Notes under the pieces: generated by a model
Seen by the model: the letters and a program-made list of their open reading frames with translations, nothing else
Told to the model about the DNA's origin: nothing
Databases searched by the model: none
Program-made: the position numbers and the translations under genes
Assembly: GCF_041320665.1 (NCBI RefSeq)
Contig: NZ_CP166730.1
Span: 3,596,001-3,660,000, forward strand
DNA length: 64,000 nucleotides
Source of the DNA: Comamonas sp. GB3 AK4-5
GTDB taxonomy: Bacteria; Pseudomonadota; Gammaproteobacteria; Burkholderiales; Burkholderiaceae_C
Direction: 5' to 3'
In this document: positions 18,757 to 26,362 of the stretch, piece after piece
Layout: every line of letters begins with the position of its first letter
How positions within the stretch are numbered: position 1 is the stretch's first letter

Positions 18757-19399
18757 ACCGGCTGCGCGAGTGCAGATGCTGCTCCAGCGCATCCACCAGG
18801 GCCACGGCCAGGTCCTGGGCCGAGATATCGCCGGGCTGCCCATCGGCCTGCATCAGCGGCGCGTCCTGGCCGGTGCGGTACTGACCGGTACGCCCCTTGG
18901 ACTGTGCGGCCGAGCCACCGTGAAAGCCCACGGCCGGGCTCAGCAGCGTCCAGTCCAGTGCGCTCTCGCGCTGCAGCTCGGTATACATATCGCGGGCCGC
19001 CGTGGCTCCGGGCTTGATGGCTGCGGGAAAGTCCGGGTCATCCACCAGTTGCTGGCCATTCACCACCAGGCTACCCGCACCGCCCACCACCAGATAGCGG
19101 GGCACGCCTGCGGCCTTCACACCCTGCACGATGGCGCGTGAGCCCCGCATGAAATCGGCGTAGATATTCGGATTGGTCCAGCCCGCGTTGTAGGCGCTGA
19201 GCACGGCATCAGCCCCCGCCACGGCCTGTTGCACCTGGGCGGCATCCAGTACATCGGCCTGTACGGCCTTCAGCTGCGGCCGTGCGGCCAGCTTGGCCGG
19301 GTCACGCACCAGGGCCACCACCTCATGGCCGCGCGCCAACAGCTCATCCAGCACCACGGAACCCACAAAACCGGTAGCGCCAATCAATGCGACTTTCAT
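18740..19399 (-). CDS. NAD(P)-binding Rossmann protein, NmrA/YwnB-like
   Basis: A 219-residue atypical short-chain dehydrogenase. The start ATG 19399 (MKVALIGATGFVGSVVLDEL) puts the GATGFVG dinucleotide-binding loop at the very N-terminus as expected; the open frame extends ten residues further upstream without support. YLVVGGAGSL and the lack of a clear YxxxK catalytic pair fit the NmrA-like group, whose members act as redox sensors or quinone/flavin reductases. It is divergent from the LysR gene at 19510, a common pairing in which LysR controls the reductase. Function beyond nucleotide binding is not determined. Confidence 0.85.
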   Translation of the reverse strand: MKVALIGATGFVGSVVLDELLARGHEVVALVRDPAKLAARPQLKAVQADVLDAAQVQQAVAGADAVLSAYNAGWTNPNIYADFMRGSRAIVQGVKAAGVPRYLVVGGAGSLVVNGQQLVDDPDFPAAIKPGATAARDMYTELQRESALDWTLLSPAVGFHGGSAAQSKGRTGQYRTGQDAPLMQADGQPGDISAQDLAVALVDALEQHLHSRSRFTVAY

Positions 19400-19509
19400 T
19401 TTCTTCACTCCTTGTGTATGCAACAAGCCTGAAGATTACGCCGCTGCCGCCGCCAGAAAAAGCCTGTACCGCCACCATGACCTTGAAGCTGTGCTTCAAA
19501 ATAGCCGCC

Positions 19510-20451
19510 ATGGAAGACCTCAAACGCATGGCCATCTTCGCCACCGTGGTGCAACAAGGCTCGATGAGTGCGGCGGCACGCCTGCTGGACATGAGCCCCT
19601 CGGCCGTCAGCCAGCAAATGCGCCAGCTGGAACGCAGCGCCGGCGTCACCCTGCTGCATCGCACCACCCGCCAGCTGACGCTAACCGATGCCGGCCAGCG
19701 CTACTACGCCCAGTGCGCCGCCCTGTGCGAAGCCGCCCGCCGCGCCCAGGCCGAGCTGGCAGCCGAGCGCCAGCAACCCAGCGGCGAGCTGCGCCTGTCT
19801 ACCCCCGTGGGTTTTGCCCCCCATGCCGCACCGGCGCTGGGGGCCTGGCTGGGCCAGCACCCGCAGCTGCGCTTGCGGCTGCTGGTGGACGATGCGCCCA
19901 TTGACCTGGTGCAGGGCCGTGTGGACCTGGCCCTGCGCTTTGGCAAGCAATCCGACTCCAGCTGGGTGGCCCGCCACCTCGGCGCATCACCCACCGTGCT
20001 GTGCGCCGCGCCCCAGTGGCTGGAAACCTGGAACCAGCGTGCGGGCCGCCCGCTGCAAGCCCTGCCCGGCCACCCCAGTGAACTGGCCACGGCCGAGTGG
20101 CTGCAGCAAAGCCATGCCGAGCACCCGCAGCTCAGTGAGGAATGGCGCCATGAAGCCAGCGGCGAGCGCTTTTCCCTGCAAGCCCTGCCCCGCATGGTGA
20201 GCAACCACCGTGGCACCGTGCAGCATTTGTGCGAGGCCGGCCTGGGCCTGGCCCAGCTGACGCTGTTTGATGTGGTGCAGCCGCTGCGTGAAGGCCGGCT
20301 GCTACGCCTGCTGCCCGACTGGGATATGGGCCTGCTGGACCTCTGGGCCGTCACGCCCGAACGCGATGCACTGCCCGCCAAGGTCAGGCAGGCGATAGAC
20401 GTGCTGCGTGCCTACTTTGCGCAGTTGCCAGGAGTACAGCCCCGCAGTTGA
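19510..20451 (+). CDS. LysR-family regulator
   Basis: A 313-residue LysR protein. I chose ATG 19510 (MEDLKRMAIFATVVQQGSMS); ATG 19477 would add 11 residues. The helix-turn-helix is at about residues 16-40 (SMSAAARLLDMSPSAVSQQM), and the ligand domain has the pattern VDLALRFGKQSDSSWVARHL of regulators that control NAD(P)H-dependent reductases or exporters. It is divergent from the NmrA-like gene and likely controls it. Its C-terminal 25 codons (LPAKVRQA, LRAYFAQLPGV) are echoed by an isolated gene fragment at 23465-23572, so a paralog once existed nearby. Confidence 0.88.
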   Translation: MEDLKRMAIFATVVQQGSMSAAARLLDMSPSAVSQQMRQLERSAGVTLLHRTTRQLTLTDAGQRYYAQCAALCEAARRAQAELAAERQQPSGELRLSTPVGFAPHAAPALGAWLGQHPQLRLRLLVDDAPIDLVQGRVDLALRFGKQSDSSWVARHLGASPTVLCAAPQWLETWNQRAGRPLQALPGHPSELATAEWLQQSHAEHPQLSEEWRHEASGERFSLQALPRMVSNHRGTVQHLCEAGLGLAQLTLFDVVQPLREGRLLRLLPDWDMGLLDLWAVTPERDALPAKVRQAIDVLRAYFAQLPGVQPRS

Positions 20452-20547
20452 GCCACGCCCTGGGCCTGGATGGGCGTGGAGGGCAAACAGGTGCTGGACT
20501 TGCCATGGCGGAGATGGATTTATGGGTAGCAAGCACCACAGAAAACA

Positions 20548-20583
20548 CAAGGGATTTACGCTTCTTAAGGCGTAAATCCCTTG
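20548..20583. terminator. Strong hairpin between convergent genes
   Basis: CAAGGGATTTACGC pairs perfectly with GCGTAAATCCCTTG (14-bp stem, 8-nt loop). It lies between the ends of the LysR gene and the maleate isomerase gene. T-rich but interrupted sequence follows on both strands, so it probably terminates in both directions. Confidence 0.6.
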
Positions 20584-20672
20584 TTCTGCATGCGATAGGC
20601 GCTATCAAGTTTTCAAACCATCAACCACCGCACGCCTCGCGTGCAAGCGTTCAGCGCCGGCACTGCCACCGC

Positions 20673-21425
20673 TCAGTAGCGCCCGCTCAGCAGCGAGCCA
20701 AAGCCGGGAGCGTAGGTTTTCAGGCCCAGCTTCTTGAGCATCATGTAGGTCGTGGCCACGGAGGAGGAAATGACAGGCAGGCCCAGCCGGTCTTCGATCG
20801 GCTGGATCGACCCCAGCGACGGCATCTGCACGCAGGCGGAAGCGACCACAGCATCCACACCCTGGATGTTGAGCTTGCGGGTGATCTCGATAGGCGCCAT
20901 GGGGTCCTGACGACCGACCTCCAGGTTGTCGGCGATCTCCAGCGAAATGCTGTCCACCACCTCGATGCCTTCGTTCTCGATGTAGTCGATCACCAGCGCC
21001 GTCAGCGGTTTCATATAGGGTGCCAGCAGCGATACCTTCTTGGCACCGATGGCTTTCAGCCCATCCACCAGCGCGCCGGCACTGGTCACCACCGGGGCGG
21101 GGCCGCCGGTTTCCTGGGTACGGCGCTGCAGACGCTCTTCGGCCACGCGATGGTAGCCCCGCCCCATGCTCATGATGGCGACGAGGCAGGCATAGCCCAA
21201 CACATCCACACGGGCGTCGGCCAACTCGATGGCGCAGCGGTCGGAGTCGGCATCCATGGCGGCCAGCTCTTCCTTGGTCACCTTCTGCATGCGCATGCGG
21301 CTGGAATGGAAGGTGAAGCGCTCGGGCTCCACCTGTTGGCGCTGCCACAGCATCTGTGGGATTTCCGTCTCCATCGTGGTGTTGGAGCTGGGAACGATTT
21401 GTCCAATACGGTAGTTTTTCTGCAT
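20673..21425 (-). CDS. maiA: Maleate cis-trans isomerase
   Basis: A 250-residue member of the Asp/Glu racemase superfamily, the exact usual length of maleate isomerase, which converts maleate to fumarate without cofactor. The N-terminus RIGQIVPSSNTTMETEIP is a hallmark; the two catalytic cysteines are visible as C80 in GYACLVAIMS and C198 in ASACVQMPS. It starts 1 bp after the Bug receptor gene upstream on the same strand, so the two are co-transcribed. A divergent LysR gene completes a small maleate-use locus. Other members of the family are arylmalonate decarboxylases, but the SSNTTMETE motif and both cysteines favour maleate isomerase. Confidence 0.9.
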   Translation of the reverse strand: MQKNYRIGQIVPSSNTTMETEIPQMLWQRQQVEPERFTFHSSRMRMQKVTKEELAAMDADSDRCAIELADARVDVLGYACLVAIMSMGRGYHRVAEERLQRRTQETGGPAPVVTSAGALVDGLKAIGAKKVSLLAPYMKPLTALVIDYIENEGIEVVDSISLEIADNLEVGRQDPMAPIEITRKLNIQGVDAVVASACVQMPSLGSIQPIEDRLGLPVISSSVATTYMMLKKLGLKTYAPGFGSLLSGRY

Positions 21426-21426
21426 T

Positions 21427-22404
21427 TCAGTCCACGCTGATCTTGTTGTCTTGAATGATGCGGCTCCAGTGGGCCGTATCCGCTTTCACCAGGGCGCCCA
21501 GCTCGCGCGGCGACATCACCACGGGCTCGATGCCCTGGAGCTCCGCGCGCTGCTTGACCGCTGGAGATTCGAGGGCAGTCGTGACGGCTGCCGCCATCTT
21601 CTGCACCACGTCGTTGGGGGTACCCGCCGGGGCAAACAACGCCACCCAAGCCTCGGGCTGAAAATCGGGCAGACCGGCTTCGGCCGTGGTCGGCACATCG
21701 GGCAGCATGGGGTGGCGGGTCTTGCTTGTCACCGCCAGCGCGCGCAGCTTGCCGGTTTGTGCATGTGGGCCCACAGAGGGCGGTGTGCTCATGAACAGCT
21801 GCACCTGGCCGCCCAATACATCCTGCATGGCGGGGCCCGAGCCCTTGTAGGGCACATGCACCAGCTCGGTCTTCGTCATCTGGGCAAACAGTGCCGTTCC
21901 CACATGCGACAGTGAGCCCGCCCCCTGCGAGGCGTAATTGATGGTGCCTGGGTTTTTCTTTGCATAGCTGATGAACTCAGCCAGGTTCTTCGCCGGCAAA
22001 GAGGGGTGCACCACAATCACGTTGGCTGCCTTCACCAGCATGGCCACCGGCACCAGATCGCTTTGCGACCAGCCCGGCTTCTTGAACAAGCTGGGGTTGC
22101 CCACGTGGTAGGCCGAGTACGAGGCCAGCAGCGTATAGCCATCCTTGGGCGCACGCGAGACGGTCTGGTAGGCAATGTTGCCGCTGGCGCCGCCACGGTT
22201 TTCCACCACGACGGCCTGGCCCAAGGTCTTGGTCAGCGAGTCCGAAACGAGGCGCGCGGCCGCGTCCACCACCCCTCCGGGAGGGTTCGGCACCACCAGG
22301 GTGATGGCCTTGGATGGGTAGTCACTCGCAGCCGCGCCACCGATCCCCGCAACCGCTATGGCCACGCCCCCGGCCAACTTGCTCAAAAAGATTTTTCTGT
22401 TCAT
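21427..22404 (-). CDS. Bug/TctC-family receptor, probably for maleate
   Basis: A 325-residue periplasmic binding protein with a signal peptide (MNRKIFLSKLAGGVAIAV, cleavage near AAA|SDYP at about residue 27). Bug hallmarks are ITLVVPNPPGGVVDAAARLV, ENRGGASGNIAY and VPYKGSGPAMQDVLGGQVQ. It is the first gene of a two-gene operon with maleate isomerase (1-bp gap), which suggests it binds maleate or a related C4 acid. No TctA/TctB genes are nearby. The divergent LysR gene starts 112 bp away. Confidence 0.9.
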   Translation of the reverse strand: MNRKIFLSKLAGGVAIAVAGIGGAAASDYPSKAITLVVPNPPGGVVDAAARLVSDSLTKTLGQAVVVENRGGASGNIAYQTVSRAPKDGYTLLASYSAYHVGNPSLFKKPGWSQSDLVPVAMLVKAANVIVVHPSLPAKNLAEFISYAKKNPGTINYASQGAGSLSHVGTALFAQMTKTELVHVPYKGSGPAMQDVLGGQVQLFMSTPPSVGPHAQTGKLRALAVTSKTRHPMLPDVPTTAEAGLPDFQPEAWVALFAPAGTPNDVVQKMAAAVTTALESPAVKQRAELQGIEPVVMSPRELGALVKADTAHWSRIIQDNKISVD

Positions 22405-22516
22405 TGCTTGTCTCCGTCGTCTTCATTTCTGTGCTGAACGAAGCTATTCTTCCTCAATCTTTTCTTCTTATTTAACGTATCTACTCAACCATCATTCGGC
22501 TTTGGTTAAGGAAGAC

Positions 22517-23425
22517 ATGATCCATCTGCACAAAACCGACCCTGTCTCCCTGCAGCTTTTTGTCACGGCAGCAGACGCTGGCAGCCTCACTGCCGCAGCA
22601 CAAAACAACGGCATCTCGCTGGCTGCGGCCAGCAAGCGCATCGCGGATCTCGAACATCACCTGGAGGTGAAACTGCTGGTGCGCAGCAAAAGCGGTGTGG
22701 TGCCCACGGCCGCAGGGCAAAGCCTGTACCAGCATGCGCTGCAGGTGCTGGCGCGCATGGAACAACTGGTGCTGTCCATGAAAGACTTTGAAAGCGGCGC
22801 CACCGGCCAGCTGCGGCTGGCAGCCAACACCAGTGCACTGGCCGGTTTTCTGCCCGATGTGCTGGCGCACTACAACAGGCTGTACCCCGGCATTTCGCTG
22901 GATGTGGAAGACATGCTCAGCGAGGAAGCCGTGCGCGCCGTGGAGACGGGGGTGGTGGAGCTGGGCATCATTGGCGAGAACACGGTGATGGGCGCTTTGG
23001 AACGCATCGTCTGCGACGAGGACGAGCTGGTCTTTCTGCTGCCCGCCCACCACCCTCTGGCCGAGCACGCCAGCATCGACATCAGCGATGCGCTGCAGTT
23101 CAACTTTGTGGCGCTGGCGCGCTCCAGCTCACTCAGCCGGCTGATTGGCACCCAAGCGCAGTTGCTGAACATGCCGTGGAAAATCGTGATCCAGGTGCGC
23201 AGTTTTGAGTGCGTTTGCCGCATGGTGGCCGCCGGCCTGGGCATGGCCGTAGTCCCCTCGAAAGTGGTTCGCAGCCTGGTGCAGGACGACCAGGTGGCCG
23301 TGCGCCCGCTGCGCGGACTGGCACTGCGCCGCCGGCTGGTCATGGCCATGCGCAACCAAGGCAGCATCTCACTGCCTGCGCGCAAATTTGTGGATCTGGC
23401 ACTTCAAAAAATAGAGCACAAGTAA
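22517..23425 (+). CDS. LysR-family regulator of the maleate locus
   Basis: A 302-residue LysR protein starting MIHLHKTDPVSLQLFVTAAD after a GGAAG ribosome site. The helix-turn-helix is at about residues 20-45 (SLTAAAQNNGISLAAASKRI). The ligand domain begins LRLAANTSALAGFLPDVLAH. It is divergent from the Bug-maleate isomerase operon and likely controls it in response to maleate or a related acid (inference). The open frame extends upstream into the intergenic region, but the similarity begins at this ATG. Confidence 0.87.
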   Translation: MIHLHKTDPVSLQLFVTAADAGSLTAAAQNNGISLAAASKRIADLEHHLEVKLLVRSKSGVVPTAAGQSLYQHALQVLARMEQLVLSMKDFESGATGQLRLAANTSALAGFLPDVLAHYNRLYPGISLDVEDMLSEEAVRAVETGVVELGIIGENTVMGALERIVCDEDELVFLLPAHHPLAEHASIDISDALQFNFVALARSSSLSRLIGTQAQLLNMPWKIVIQVRSFECVCRMVAAGLGMAVVPSKVVRSLVQDDQVAVRPLRGLALRRRLVMAMRNQGSISLPARKFVDLALQKIEHK

Positions 23426-23464
23426 CCATCCACACCTGCACTACCGAGCTGTGAAGCGAAGCAA

Positions 23465-23572
23465 TTCATTCAGTCCAGCGACACCCTGCCCGCCAAGGTA
23501 AGACAGGCACTGGAGCGGCTGCGTAGCTACTTTGTCCAACTTCCCGGCGTGGTGGGACGACGCAGCCCCTGA
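23465..23572 (+). pseudogene. Remnant of a LysR gene 3' end
   Basis: This short reading frame encodes a peptide with LPAKVRQALERLRSYFVQLPGV before a stop codon. It matches the C-terminus of the LysR protein encoded at 19510-20451 (LPAKVRQAIDVLRAYFAQLPGV) at about 17 of 22 positions. No start codon or helix-turn-helix precedes it; upstream lies the end of an unrelated LysR gene. It is best read as the surviving tail of a deleted paralog. It lies antisense to the last codons of the neighbouring small gene. Confidence 0.7.
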
Positions 23573-23901
23573 GACGATGCAAGAGGGTGTTCAATCCCAC
23601 CGTCTCCATACATACGTAGCACCTGGGCAATGGTGACGTGGTAGCCATCCAACCACTGGGCCTGTTGGCGCTTGGCCTGCTGGTGTGCAGGATGCTCCAT
23701 CAAAGCACGGAGCGCGTCCATGCTGTCCCAGTAGTACACATTGGAGATCTGTTGGGTGCCCGGGTTCTCCCAAGCCTCCTCGCCCAGATAGCCTGGAATG
23801 GATTTGGCAACCTGGGCAATGGTGTTGTCCAACGCATGGAATGCGTCGTCGAATTCGCGCTTCACAAAGGTGAATGTCGAGGTGTAGACAGTGGCAGGCA
23901 C
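23527..23901 (-). CDS. Small antibiotic-biosynthesis-monooxygenase-like protein
   Basis: A 124-residue protein. Residues ~1-100 look like a dimeric alpha/beta-barrel (ABM-like) domain: an opening beta-strand TVYTSTFTFVKREFDDAF, then PGYLGEEAWENPGTQQISNVYYWDS and a DALRALMEHPAHQQAK helix. Such proteins are small monooxygenases or heme-related enzymes, often of unknown substrate. The last ~20 residues (after RMYGDGG) are encoded antisense to a LysR gene remnant and look like a read-through tail created when the region was rearranged. Confidence in the gene is moderate to good, in its function low. Confidence 0.65.
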   Translation of the reverse strand: MPATVYTSTFTFVKREFDDAFHALDNTIAQVAKSIPGYLGEEAWENPGTQQISNVYYWDSMDALRALMEHPAHQQAKRQQAQWLDGYHVTIAQVLRMYGDGGIEHPLASSQGLRRPTTPGSWTK

Positions 23902-23988
23902 ATCAAGTCTCCATCAGATGGGTCATCGCAGCGGCCACTCCGGGTGGCCGGGCGGGGCATCTTAGTTCTGCAGGATTCCGCCCATGTA

Positions 23989-25218
23989 TCAAGCCGTCAT
24001 GCGCCAGGCCAGATACAGCGCCACCATGGCCAGCGTGCACAGCGTGACGGGAATACCCAGGGCCGCATGTTGGCGCCAGCCAATGACCACGCCATGCCGG
24101 CGCGCTGCGTCCACCACGATGATGTTGGCAATGCTGCCCACAATGAAAAGATTGCCGGCAAAGGTGCTGACCAGGGCCAGCAACGTGCCCGCCATGGGGT
24201 GCTGGGCCACTGGCAGCAGCAGCATCACCGCCGGCACATTGGAGACCAGGTTGGACAGCACAAACACCGCAGCAAACAGCGTGGCTGGGTGCTCCAGCTG
24301 CACACCGTGGGCTGCGGCAGCCGCCACCCACTGCGCTGGTTCGCCCGTGCGCTGCAGGGCTGCATTCACCACAAACAGGCCCACAAACAGCACCAGCAGC
24401 TGCCAATCCACCAGGCCCAGCACGCGGCTGGAGTGCAGGCGGCGGCTGAGCAGCAACACGGCAGCGCCAATCAGCGCCACCACCTCATGCGGCCAGGGGC
24501 TGAAGAGAAACGCCAGCAGCACAGCCAGCGCCACGCCCAGGCCCTTGGCGGTCTGCCAGGGTTGCAGCGGGGTGTCGGCCGCTGTGGTGGCTGGCAGGGC
24601 ATTGCCTTGCGCCAGCCGCCAGCGCCCGCGCACCCCAAGCACGATCAGCACCCAGGTCAGCGCCAGACCCAACAACACGGGCAGGGCCGCATCGGCGGCA
24701 TAGCCCACAAAAGACATGGACAGCGACTGGCCGATCAGCATGTTCTGCGGGTTGCCAATCAAGGTGGCTGCCGAGCCTATATTGGCCGCGCAGGCAAGGG
24801 CCAGCGCAAACGGCACGGGGTTCAGCCGCTGGCGCAGACAGGCTTGCACCAGCACCGGCGCCACGGCCAGGCACACCACATCGTTGCTGAACACGGCAGA
24901 CAGCACGCCCACGGCGGCAATCAACGCCGCCAGCAAGGTGGGCGGCGCCACATGCAGGCCTGCCACCCGCAGCGTGACCCAGTCGTAAAAGCCGCCCAGC
25001 TGCATCTGGGCCGACATGATCATGAAGGCAAACAGCAGCAGCACCGTGGGCAGGTGCACGGCGCGCGCAGCCTCCTCCACCGTCAGCGCGCCGCCCGCAA
25101 TCACGGCGATTGCCCCCAGCAGCGCCACGCCGGTGCGGTCCAGTTGCAGAAAAGGCAGGCCGCCCAGCACCATGCCCAAGTACACCAAGCCAAAAACAAG
25201 CAGCACAAAAGTAGTCAT
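23989..25218 (-). CDS. Ion transporter superfamily permease (ArsB/NhaD/SLC13-like)
   Basis: A 409-residue protein with about 10-11 membrane helices. Two repeat-like signatures are visible: FSNDVVCLAVAPVLV followed by ALACAANIGSAATLIGNPQNMLIG, and LSNLVSNVPAVMLLLP followed by STFAGNLFIVGSIANIIVVDAAR. This SN-x-NP / G-N-P pattern belongs to the ion transporter (IT) superfamily, which includes arsenite, sodium and dicarboxylate carriers. The nearest subgroup is the YbiR/anion-transporter type. Substrate is unknown; no arsenic genes are nearby. Confidence 0.85.
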   Translation of the reverse strand: MTTFVLLVFGLVYLGMVLGGLPFLQLDRTGVALLGAIAVIAGGALTVEEAARAVHLPTVLLLFAFMIMSAQMQLGGFYDWVTLRVAGLHVAPPTLLAALIAAVGVLSAVFSNDVVCLAVAPVLVQACLRQRLNPVPFALALACAANIGSAATLIGNPQNMLIGQSLSMSFVGYAADAALPVLLGLALTWVLIVLGVRGRWRLAQGNALPATTAADTPLQPWQTAKGLGVALAVLLAFLFSPWPHEVVALIGAAVLLLSRRLHSSRVLGLVDWQLLVLFVGLFVVNAALQRTGEPAQWVAAAAAHGVQLEHPATLFAAVFVLSNLVSNVPAVMLLLPVAQHPMAGTLLALVSTFAGNLFIVGSIANIIVVDAARRHGVVIGWRQHAALGIPVTLCTLAMVALYLAWRMTA

Positions 25219-25549
25219 AAAAAACGGGGGCTGGAGTGGGTGAATCGTTTGGAGGCGCCCATACGGTACTTCATGCGGTGTTGCTCACCCTGGTCGTACA
25301 AGCGTACTGCCTGCGGGCAAGCGCCTAGCCTGAAGCACCGTCTGGGCGTTGTGGGGGCGAGCCACCCCTGTGCTGTGCTGCGCAGGCCCGCTCCGGCAGA
25401 CATTTCAAGAGCGATCTCTCGTTTTGCAAGCATGTTCTCTTATTTCAGAGCAGCGCCTGCAGATGGCAGCAGCGATTGCAACAGATTTCACCTTGCATCG
25501 ATGGAACTGCAAATACCGGGCGCTCTCTTTTTTTACAGATACTGCAGCC
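25219..25549. other. Intergenic region with a short dispersed repeat, no gene seen
   Basis: A 331-bp gap between the divergent permease and kinase genes. It holds a second copy (25288-25327) of the sequence also found at 4791-4830. A plus-strand frame is open through most of it but has no start-site support or recognisable protein. Promoters for both genes probably lie here. Confidence 0.45.
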
Positions 25550-26080
25550 ATGCGCTACATCGTCATCGGCACCAGCGGGGCCGGCAAATCCAGTTTTTCC
25601 AACAGCCTGGCCCAGGCCCTGGGCTGTGCGCATATCGAGTTGGATACGCTGTACTGGGGGCCGCACTGGCAGTCTGTGCCCACCGCAGATTTTCTGGCGG
25701 GTGTGGAGCAAGCTACCCAAGGCACCCACTGGGTGGCCGATGGCAACTACAGCGTGGCGCGCGAGCTGCTGTGGGGCCGGGGCACGCACATCATCTGGCT
25801 CAACTACGGCCGGGCCACGGTGTTCACACGGGTGCTGTGGCGCACCCTGAGCCGGGCGCTGCGGCGCACACCGCTGTTCCACGGCAACCGCGAATCCCTG
25901 CACAAATCATTCTTCTCGCGCGACTCCATCCTGCTGTGGTCACTGACCACCTTCACCCAGAACCGCAAGAAATACAGCCAGCTGCGCCAGAGCCCGGAGT
26001 ACAGCCATCTGCAGTGGACAGCGTTCACCCACCCGCGCCAGGCCACAGCCTGGCTGGCGGCGCGCAAGGCTGCGGTTTAA
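25550..26080 (+). CDS. P-loop kinase, adenylate-kinase/FlaR-like
   Basis: A 176-residue nucleotide-binding protein. The start ATG 25550 gives MRYIVIGTSGAGKSSFSNSL with the Walker A loop GTSGAGKSS at residues 7-15. LDTLYWGPHWQ, WVADGNYS and a basic lid-like region (RALRRTPLF) fit the small adenylate-kinase-like family once called DNA topology modulation protein FlaR. The true substrate of this family is not known. The frame is open upstream, but nothing before this ATG fits. A weak hairpin follows at 26086-26122. Confidence 0.8.
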   Translation: MRYIVIGTSGAGKSSFSNSLAQALGCAHIELDTLYWGPHWQSVPTADFLAGVEQATQGTHWVADGNYSVARELLWGRGTHIIWLNYGRATVFTRVLWRTLSRALRRTPLFHGNRESLHKSFFSRDSILLWSLTTFTQNRKKYSQLRQSPEYSHLQWTAFTHPRQATAWLAARKAAV

Positions 26081-26085
26081 AAAGC

Positions 26086-26122
26086 ACAAGGGCCTGTAGC
26101 CATATCGACCGCAAGCCCTTGT
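26086..26122 (+). terminator. Possible terminator after the P-loop kinase gene
   Basis: ACAAGGGC and GCCCTTGT can pair over a 21-nt loop just after the stop codon. No clear T-run follows, so this is weak. Confidence 0.35.
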
Positions 26123-26278
26123 TCTACCTGCATCAGCAGCTCTCAAATCAGATATTCCAGCGCTACTCATCGCCCTGCGCCACACTGCTGCCGCCCCCTG
26201 GAACCAGCCTGCTGAACAGGTTCAGCAACAGGCTTCCAAGCCAGCCCATGGCGCATAAAACAGGCACACCCCACACAA

Positions 26279-26356
26279 GGGCACCGCGCAAGGGCCGCCC
26301 CGCCGCGCTGGTGCCGTCCCCCTGGGGGGAAGGCGCCGCAGGCGACTCAGGGGGGA
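26279..26356 (+). repeat. Dispersed GC-rich intergenic repeat, copy 2
   Basis: The first 38 bp are identical to the copy upstream of gcdH (3445). They are followed by a CCCCCTGGGGGG stem, AAGGCGCCGCAGGCGACTCAGG and a G-run. It lies between the 3' ends of the kinase gene and the PPK2 gene and stops 6 bp before the PPK2 stop codon. Confidence 0.8.
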
Positions 26357-26362
26357 GCACAG

